DNA from: Stramenopiles sp. TOSAG23-6
Lineage: Eukaryota > Sar
Direction: 5' to 3'
NCBI GenBank assembly: GCA_900128565.1
Contig: LT636217.1
Location: forward strand, 1-11,589
DNA: 11,589 bases
Positions within the stretch are counted from its first letter, which is position 1; every line of letters starts with the position of its first letter. The position numbers and the translations under genes are program-made. Below are positions 6,402 to 11,589 of the stretch, in pieces. The notes beneath the pieces were generated by a model. That model saw only the letters and a program-made list of their open reading frames with translations. It had not been told where the DNA came from and searched no databases.

Positions 6402-7654
6402 GTAAAAAAATTTTGTTTTTTTTTTTTTTTTTAAACATTTTAAATTTTTTTTTTTTTTTTTTTTTTTTTTGGTAAAAACATTTCGATTTTTTTTTTCTTT
6501 GTGTCATAAAAAAATTTTAATCCAACATTTTTGTAAAAAAAAGAAATATTTCAGTACAAAATAGGGTTCATAAAAATCTAATACGGTTCAAACAAAAAGA
6601 TTTTGATACAATTGTTGAAAATCCTATAACAAATCCTATAACAACAATTGTATCTACACAATATCAAAATGTTCAAAATGTAAAACAATTTAAACAATTG
6701 GATAGTATAAGTAATGATAAATTTGTCGTTGGTACGGATCATGACATTTCAAATCGTGTTTCTTTACTTGAAACGAATATGTATGTTTTTATTTTTATTT
6801 TATTTTTTACAAAAAAATTGAATTTTTTTTTTCGTACGAAATTTTGTACCTAACGATTTTTTTTTTTTTTTTTTACAAAAAAATCGAATTTTTTTTTTTA
6901 TAAAAATTTTGTACCTAACAAAATTTTAGGTTTTTTTTGAAATATTTTTCCAAAATAAATTGTTCAACACAGACAAATAATTGATACTATAACTACAAAG
7001 CTTCTGAAAATTATGAATATAAAAGATTCTTATGAACTCAAAGCAATGTATAATTGTGTATTATATGAAGAGTTTTGTAATAATGTGGAAGAAAAAATTG
7101 AATTTATTTTGACAACTTTTGAAAAACAACAAAAACATATGAAATATAATGTAGAAAAAGAAGCAAAAAAAATATCAAATGAAACTTTCAAATTAAACAT
7201 GAAAGATTTTGATGATGATATTATTGATGATGATGATGTTGTTGATGATGATGATGATGATGATGTTGTTGATGATATTGTTGATGATATTGTTGATGAT
7301 ATTATTAATGATGTTGTTGTTGATGATATTATTGATGATGATGATATTGTTGATGATGATGATGATGATGATATTATTGATGATATTATTGATGATGATG
7401 ATAATGATGATGATGATAATAATAATAAAAATGAAAAAAAAAAGTTTCAAAGAGGAAATTTTTTTGATTTTAGTGATGGATTTGCAAAAAAAAAAAAAAA
7501 AAAAGATCATTGGAACAATCATGAATCAGTATTTGATGAAAATGTTTTTGGTGAATTTGGATCACAAAACATAAAGACAGTGTTTGATGAAGATGTCTTT
7601 GGTGAATTTGGTCAATCTAACTCTAGTACGAAATTGAATTCACAATATTTATAA
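6118..7654 (+). CDS. Unrecognised protein with Asp-rich tract and twin FGEF motifs
   Basis: Three exons (6118-6344, 6565-6780, 6973-7654) join in frame to 374 codons, using GT-AG for both introns. The N-terminus has a hydrophobic stretch (residues ~4-20) like a signal peptide or anchor; a second start at 6178 (MAEVIEAFE) would remove it. Exons 2 and 3 encode Lys/Glu/Asn-rich, probably helical sequence. Residues ~226-296 are almost only Asp with paired Ile or Val, encoded by GAT/ATT/GTT repeats. Near the end two copies of VFDE(N/D)VFGEFG lie 17 residues apart (~334-344, 351-361). FGEF fits the peptide class bound by gamma-adaptin/GGA ear domains, hinting at a clathrin-adaptor link, but that would need a cytosolic location. 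I do not recognise the family. The second intron could instead end at CAAAATAAAT, adding four residues. Confidence 0.6.
6345..6564 (+). other. Intron 1 of the Asp-rich gene
   Basis: GTTTGTTT to CAAAATAG, mostly poly-T, 220 nt. AG at 6563-6564 gives a phase-correct join to the only open frame downstream. It has no clear TACCTAAC octamer; AATCCAAC is the nearest. The 3' part (GAAATATTTCAGTACAAAATAG) still resembles the introner 3' half. Confidence 0.6.
6781..6972 (+). mobile_element. Intron 2 of the Asp-rich gene, duplicated introner core
   Basis: GTATGT, then two consecutive units of ACAAAAAAAT(T/C)GAA, poly-T and ATTTTGTACC, with octamers TACCTAAC at 6847-6854 and 6912-6919. The 3' half is GAAATATTTTTCCAAAATAAAT followed by TGTTCAACACAG. 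Both the AG at 6971-6972 and a family-type cut after AAAT (twelve bases earlier) keep the frame. Confidence 0.7.
7205..7417 (+). repeat. GAT/GTT/ATT trinucleotide repeat encoding the acidic tract
   Basis: An imperfect trinucleotide tract codes for blocks of Asp separated by Ile-Ile, Val-Val or Ile-Val pairs. Interruptions are almost all at codon scale, so the frame is kept. The complementary strand also reads open as Ile/Asn-rich sequence, which is a by-product. Confidence 0.9.
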
Positions 7655-7850
7655 CAAAAATTTTGACACTCAAAAAAAAAGTCATATAATGAAAACACAA
7701 TCTTTATTCACAATATTGTACATTTGATATAATAAAAAAAAACATTTCAAAAAAGGTATTTTTTTATTTTTTTTAAACGAAATTTTTTTTTTCATAGTAA
7801 ATTTCGTACCAAAGAAATTGTACAAAAAAAAAATTGAAAAAAAAAAAAAT
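7655..7850. other. Short spacer between convergent genes, with introner relic
   Basis: The plus-strand gene ends at 7654 and the minus-strand gene at 7851. AATAAA motifs occur on both strands (plus near 7731, minus near 7701), as expected for overlapping 3' UTRs. Around 7793-7810 the plus strand reads CATAGTAAATTTCGTACC, nearly the same as the core of CDK7 intron 2, but TAAC is changed to AAAG. It may be a degenerate introner or a 3'-UTR intron. Confidence 0.5.
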
Positions 7851-8656
7851 TTAAATCGCACGGCCAGCATGACAAGGACAACACCAACAACCCCAATTAG
7901 GATCAGGACAATGAGGACCTTGTTGGAGTATTTTTTCATTTTTGACTCGTTGAATTTCATTTGGGTTAAGTGCAAAGACAAAAATCGATAAAGATCCATC
8001 ATATAAAATAGAAAAATATTTTTTTTTTTTAGAATTTGTTAGGTACTATGAATATAAAGTGTAAAAAAAAAAATTAATTTTCGAAAAAAAAAATTTCAAA
8101 AAAATTTCAAAAAAATTTGAAAATAAAACAAACATTCCATTGATGGCCTCCATTTCTCATTTGTTTAAAACTAAATCCCTTCACAAAAATTCCTTTTGGT
8201 TGTAAATACTCATTAAATTCACGAAACCAATCATGTAAAGCAAGCTGAAGAGGATCACATTTTGACCATGGATTGTATTTTAGAAAAATATTTCAAAAAA
8301 AAAAAATTAAAAATTGTTAGGTACAAAATTTCGTACGAAAAAAAAATCGAATTTGAAAAAAAATATTTACATACGTATTCACCCCAACCTCCAACACCAT
8401 CAGCCACGCCGATAACACGACCACAAGATGACATCAGATAAGAATCTTCCGACTTCCCTTTTTTTGATGGATGTGCTAAATTTATCGCACTTGCCTTGAG
8501 TATAGAAGGGGTGCGTTGCATTTTTATAGTACTGAAATTTTTCGTTTTACATAATGAACTAAAGGATCTTAAATATATGGGTGAAAATGAGAAATTAGGC
8601 TTCAACCCACGTGAAGTATATCTAGAAAAAAAGGCAGAGTATTGTATCCGAGACAT
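7851..8656 (-). CDS. PP2C (PTC7-type) N-terminal motif joined to unrecognised Cys-rich C-terminus
   Basis: Three exons (8375-8656, 8134-8274, 7851-7997) give 189 residues. Residues 1-50 are rich in Arg, Ser, Phe and Lys with almost no acid, like a mitochondrial presequence. KSEDSYLMSS and GVADGVGGW (~68-91) match the first metal-binding block of PTC7/PPTC7 phosphatases, which act in mitochondria. The later PP2C blocks are absent: exon 2 reads CDPLQLALHDWFREFNEYL and exon 3 ends GCWCCPCHAGRAI, neither known to me. An active phosphatase is therefore unlikely. Both introns lack a usable AG; junctions are inferred from phase and matching edges (AATAC, ATG). The exon 1 call is firm and the joins are less so. 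Alternatives are a chimera, or a PP2C gene fragment next to an unrelated one. Confidence 0.55.
7998..8133 (-). mobile_element. Introner in PP2C-like gene (second intron)
   Basis: On the minus strand: GTTTGTTTTATTTTC, GAAATTTTTTT units, CATAG, TACCTAAC (8038-8045), AATATTTTTCTATTTTATATGAT. Between the octamer and exon 3 there is no AG. Exon and intron edges share ATG, so the cut can slide. Confidence 0.65.
8275..8374 (-). mobile_element. Introner in PP2C-like gene (first intron)
   Basis: On the minus strand this 100-nt copy reads GTATGTAAAT, poly-T, AATTCGA, poly-T, CGTACGAAATTTTGTACC, TACCTAAC (8316-8323), poly-T, GAAATATTTTTCTAAAATAC. An in-frame TGA just upstream of exon 2 and the absence of AG exclude a normal acceptor. 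The exon ends GAATAC and the intron ends AAATAC. Confidence 0.8.
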
Positions 8657-9115
8657 TCCCAGTATCGCAACTATTTAGAGCTGTAAAATATTGATCAACG
8701 ATTGTATTGATCAATTGGTGTTCAATCAATATTGGACACACAATATTTCAAGAGAGAAAGATACGTATAGTACAATTTTTGAAATTGTACGTTTGTGTTT
8801 ACGTCATTCCCGCGCCAAATCCTAAAATTTTGCTCCTGCAAAAAAATACACGAAATATTCACGAAGAATTTGCTGAATAACACGTGTCACGAAGAATGCA
8901 TGTGATCGATTCTAATCATTCTATCATTCTATCGATTCTGATCATTCTGATCTATCACAACAATCGAATCGAACGTACAAGTAAGTCGACGACACAAACA
9001 CACAACAAGTTCAACAACTGTATTTTTTTCGCTGGCTAATTCTTTGTTACATTTACCTTGGTTGCTCTTCTATCTGAGAAATCTTCATTATTCGTTTATA
9101 CAATAGTTCTTAGCA
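8657..9115. promoter_or_regulatory. Divergent promoter region with E2F-like site
   Basis: This 459-bp region separates the minus-strand PP2C-like gene from plus-strand SPCS1. TTCCCGCGCCAAA at 8807-8819 matches the E2F/DP consensus (GCGSSAAA) and is strikingly GC-rich for this DNA. TACGTCA lies six bases upstream (CRE-like), and CACGTG is at 8881-8886. CACGAAGAAT occurs twice (about 8861 and 8889), followed by ATCATTCT/ATCGATTCT repeats to about 8960. Functions are inferred from motif match only. Confidence 0.5.
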
Positions 9116-9496
9116 ATGGGTAAAGGTGGTATCGATTACAAGGGTCAAGAACTAGCTGAAAACTTGCACCAAATTCTGGTTATCTCATTTTCAGCTGTTG
9201 GTTTTTGTATTGGTTGGTATAAACAAAGTTTCCGACACACATTTATTGGATGGCTTATTGGTTCTGTTTTAGCTTGCATTTTTTGTATACCTGATTGGGG
9301 TTTCTACAATAGAAATCCAGTCAAGTGGTTACTGACTGTTCCCCCAATTCCAAAGAAACGGGGCAGTGAAACAGCGTCATCGAATATTGGTATTTACGTA
9401 GGAGTTGGAATTGCTGTAGTTGCATTTTTTTTACTTGTTGTAATATTTGCTGCACGATCTGGTGCTTTTGGACCCCAATACCGATTTATAATTTAA
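9116..9496 (+). CDS. SPCS1: Signal peptidase complex subunit 1 (SPC12 family)
   Basis: The 126-residue product matches SPCS1: IDYKGQELAENL near the N-terminus, a hydrophobic segment (~20-36), a short polar turn with WYKQSF, a second hydrophobic segment (~43-58), then IPDWGFYNRNPVKWL, equivalent to the family's PWPIYRRHPLKWL block. SPCS1 is a small non-catalytic ER membrane subunit of the complex that removes signal peptides. Animal forms are about 100 residues with two membrane segments. Here a third hydrophobic stretch (~91-112, GIYVGVGIAVVAFFLLVVIF) extends the C-terminus. The gene is intronless, unlike its introner-rich neighbours. AATAAA follows the stop at 9499-9504, and the converging J-domain gene ends 60 bp downstream. 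Confidence 0.9.
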   Translation: MGKGGIDYKGQELAENLHQILVISFSAVGFCIGWYKQSFRHTFIGWLIGSVLACIFCIPDWGFYNRNPVKWLLTVPPIPKKRGSETASSNIGIYVGVGIAVVAFFLLVVIFAARSGAFGPQYRFII

Positions 9497-9556
9497 AAAA
9501 TAAATCTATTTTTGTTCATAATATAATTTAATTGATTTTGGAAAACTTTTAAAAAT

Positions 9557-11589
9557 TCAACAGAAAGGACGACGCCGACGAGATCGACAGTCTTTGCACG
9601 TTTTTGGTTCAAACCAGCCTTTTGATGCATATTTAACTTGATCCACACTCGACCAAATGAAAATTCTATTGCATACTCTGCACATTAACTCTTTTTCCGG
9701 GTGTAATTGATTAAACATCCACTCGTGATAGGTTTTGTCATGCTCTTCATTTGTATAACTATATCCCGAATATTGCCGCCTATTACTATATCTATTTGAA
9801 GTACTTTCGTTGCGCGAATGTCTCTTATTTAGTTTCTTCTCCATATCGTACTCTAATCTTGTACTAGCACACTTAAGGCACTCATATGCAGACTGAATCA
9901 ACTGAAATGCTTCAGCTGATCTCGGTAACCGATTTTTGTCTGGATGCAATAACAACGCAAGCTTTCGGAATGTCAACTTTATTTTTGATTGTTGAGCATC
10001 ATCTGGAATCCCAAGAACCTCATAATGACATCTAGCAAATTTCTTAACATCAGAATTACGCGAATTTATTTGCCTCTGTGGCAATGAAAGTATTCTATCT
10101 AAATGTTCCATTTGTATTTTTTGTCGTCCGGTTTTTGTAGAGACATTCTTCTTGTAGTTTTGTCCTTTATCTGGAGAGATTGGTTTCGATGTCGTTTTGT
10201 TTCTCTGTCGAGCCTCCTTCAGCTTTCTTTCTTCTGCCCTTTTCATCGCATACGCTGCTGAAGCTGCAGAGGCTGCCATATTTTGTGCAGCTTTTCGAGC
10301 TCTATGTGCAGCAGCTGCTTCTCTTGCTTCTTGTTCTCTCCGCTCTCGTTCGCGTTTTTTCTTCAAAGCGGCAGCTTTTTCCAGTGCAATTCTTGTACGT
10401 CTTCGCATTCTTTCTTGCATTCTTTCATTGAGCTTTTGCTCTTCAATTTCTGCTTGACGAATTGCAGCTTCTGTAGCTTCCTTCATCTGCCTTATTTTCT
10501 CATCATCATCATCTTTACCTTCATTTGATTTCTTTTCTTTCATCCGACTTCGAAAAATCTTTGCAACATTTTTATACTTTCGCCTGGAAGAAATTGAACT
10601 AGCTTTAGCATTTCGTGTCTCTTTACAAGCCTTCATAAACTTATTTGATCTGCCGAAAGTAAATGTTTTTTTTTTATCTTTCACTTTATTTTCTTCTTCT
10701 TCGGTATTTTCTTTCCGAATAAACATTCCTTCAAAAGATTTTGTAAATTGATCTACATTACTCATATTTATATTTTTTCTACTTTTTGTACATTTTTGCC
10801 TATTTTTGGTCTTCCTATTTCGTGTTGTACTTTTTGGACTTTTTTTGTTCCGTTTCTTTTGACCAACGGAAAAAACTGGTTTTGTATCACTATATGTAGG
10901 ATTTTGAAAAAACGTATTTTCCTGATGAAATACAAAAGGTTCTGTATTTTCTTGTTTTTTTTTATACAAGTTTTTGTACTTAAATGTTTTAGTTGATACA
11001 TTCTTGAAGTGTTCATATTTATCTGTGTCACTAAATACAAAAGGATTATCTGGATTTTGTTCCACTTCATTCGCATTTGAAAAATACACTGGAGATGTAT
11101 ACATCGGAGATTTTCTATTTCTAATTTTACTATTATTATTCATTTTCTTCTTACTCTTTTTTGTACCTTTTCTATTCGGCATCTTTTTTCCTATTGAAAA
11201 TCCAAATGATGAATCTTTAAATATATTGTCTTGAATATCATTTTCTGTATGCGATGTTGTAGAATTCATATATTTAGGAGACTTTGGTGTAAAACGTGTA
11301 GACTCTGTTCTGGTTGAAGTTTCACTACATTTCGCTTTTTCTATATGATTTACTTCTTCTTCATCATCAGAGCTACCTGAGTAGTAATTAAATATCCTCA
11401 CAAATGGATGTTCGTCTTCAGTATTATGATTAACAGATGTGTATTCGTCTTCAGTATTATTATTAACAAATGGATGTTCGTCTTCAGTATTATAATCCAT
11501 TCCAGATGAGACAGACATGGCATCTTCCCAGTGTTCCTTTTGACTATTTTCAATACTAGCAGAATTATTTTGGGATTCTTCTGAACTTT
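9557..11589 (-). CDS. J-domain protein with C-terminal zinc ribbon (5' end outside window)
   Basis: The frame is open from the window edge to the TGA at 9557; the first visible ATG is at 11518, but 23 more codons upstream (including SIENSQKEHWEDA) are also open, so the start probably lies beyond 11589. Numbering from that ATG: three NTEDE(H/Y)xxV repeats (10-40), a long Lys/Arg/Ser-rich region, a charged Ala-rich probable coiled coil (~340-445), and a J domain (~496-562) with HPD at 525-527. The end has CRVC...CKDC (613-616, 641-644) with WSSVDQVKYASKGW, matching the small probable zinc-ribbon family (zf-trcl). J domains stimulate Hsp70 ATPase. Basic runs suggest a nuclear or RNA-associated place, but this is inference. 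No introns are apparent over 2 kb. Confidence 0.85.
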   Translation of the reverse strand, partial: SSEESQNNSASIENSQKEHWEDAMSVSSGMDYNTEDEHPFVNNNTEDEYTSVNHNTEDEHPFVRIFNYYSGSSDDEEEVNHIEKAKCSETSTRTESTRFTPKSPKYMNSTTSHTENDIQDNIFKDSSFGFSIGKKMPNRKGTKKSKKKMNNNSKIRNRKSPMYTSPVYFSNANEVEQNPDNPFVFSDTDKYEHFKNVSTKTFKYKNLYKKKQENTEPFVFHQENTFFQNPTYSDTKPVFSVGQKKRNKKSPKSTTRNRKTKNRQKCTKSRKNINMSNVDQFTKSFEGMFIRKENTEEEENKVKDKKKTFTFGRSNKFMKACKETRNAKASSISSRRKYKNVAKIFRSRMKEKKSNEGKDDDDEKIRQMKEATEAAIRQAEIEEQKLNERMQERMRRRTRIALEKAAALKKKRERERREQEAREAAAAHRARKAAQNMAASAASAAYAMKRAEERKLKEARQRNKTTSKPISPDKGQNYKKNVSTKTGRQKIQMEHLDRILSLPQRQINSRNSDVKKFARCHYEVLGIPDDAQQSKIKLTFRKLALLLHPDKNRLPRSAEAFQLIQSAYECLKCASTRLEYDMEKKLNKRHSRNESTSNRYSNRRQYSGYSYTNEEHDKTYHEWMFNQLHPEKELMCRVCNRIFIWSSVDQVKYASKGWFEPKTCKDCRSRRRRPFC
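11399..11491 (-). repeat. 33-bp coding tandem repeat
   Basis: Three copies of an 11-residue unit (NTEDEHPFVNN, NTEDEYTSVNH, NTEDEHPFV) lie near the N-terminus of the J-domain protein. The DNA copies share TTCGTCTTCAGTATTA on the plus strand and are nearly identical, suggesting recent tandem duplication. Confidence 0.9.

Noticed and set aside
7193-7574. Met/Leu-rich and Ile/Asn-rich long frames opposite or beside the Asp tract
   Set aside because: They are by-products of the GAT/ATT trinucleotide repeat read in other frames.
10180-10528. Three plus-strand frames inside the J-domain gene
   Set aside because: They are antisense shadows of the Ala/Arg/Glu-rich coiled-coil region, with Cys/Phe/Ser composition and no domain.
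1-11589. tRNA, rRNA, CRISPR or prokaryotic operon features
   Set aside because: I found no tRNA A/B-box pair, no spaced repeat array and no bacterial-type gene packing; the genes are eukaryotic and intron-bearing.

Overview
This is a stretch of AT-rich, intron-bearing eukaryotic nuclear DNA. The signs are split kinase and phosphatase reading frames, a signal peptidase complex subunit, a J-domain protein, AATAAA-like sites, and poly-T introns carrying a recurring CTAAC branch-point-like motif. The species cannot be named from the sequence. The many look-alike introns with non-standard ends recall introner-rich lineages such as Amoebophrya-type dinoflagellate parasites or the larvacean Fritillaria, but that is only an analogy. 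A single N at 5002 inside poly-T marks a draft assembly.

Layout. Positions 1-4264 form a perfect, loop-free palindrome with its centre between 2132 and 2133; position x pairs with 4265-x. The right arm holds a small acidic WW-like gene (2335-2778), an 827-bp intergenic region and the first two exons of a CDK7-type kinase. The left arm is the mirror copy, so it carries the same WW-like gene and a truncated kinase on the minus strand. The kinase continues past the palindrome to 5645 in eight exons, giving 354 codons. A three-exon gene of unknown function with a long Asp-rich tract follows (6118-7654). On the minus strand is a three-exon gene that begins like a mitochondrial PP2C (PTC7-type) phosphatase but continues into unrecognised sequence (7851-8656). 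It shares a divergent promoter region with an intronless SPCS1 homologue (9116-9496). The right end is a minus-strand J-domain plus zinc-ribbon protein whose frame is still open at the window edge (9557-11589).

The most notable feature is the introns. Many look like copies of one element: GTATGT, poly-T, a TTCGTACGAAATTTTGTACC core, CTAAC, then GAAATATTTTTCCAAAATACAT. In the kinase, family alignment (HRDLKPNN, the T-loop, LDQLGKIF) forces five of seven introns to end in AT, mostly ATACAT, rather than AG. Both PP2C-like introns also lack a usable AG. This suggests transposon-like introners with short terminal inverted repeats and an AT target duplication, processed with non-canonical splice boundaries.

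The genes do not form one pathway. CDK7 (cell cycle and transcription), SPCS1 (ER signal peptide cleavage), the J-domain protein and the phosphatase-like protein are unrelated housekeeping genes packed with short intergenic spaces.
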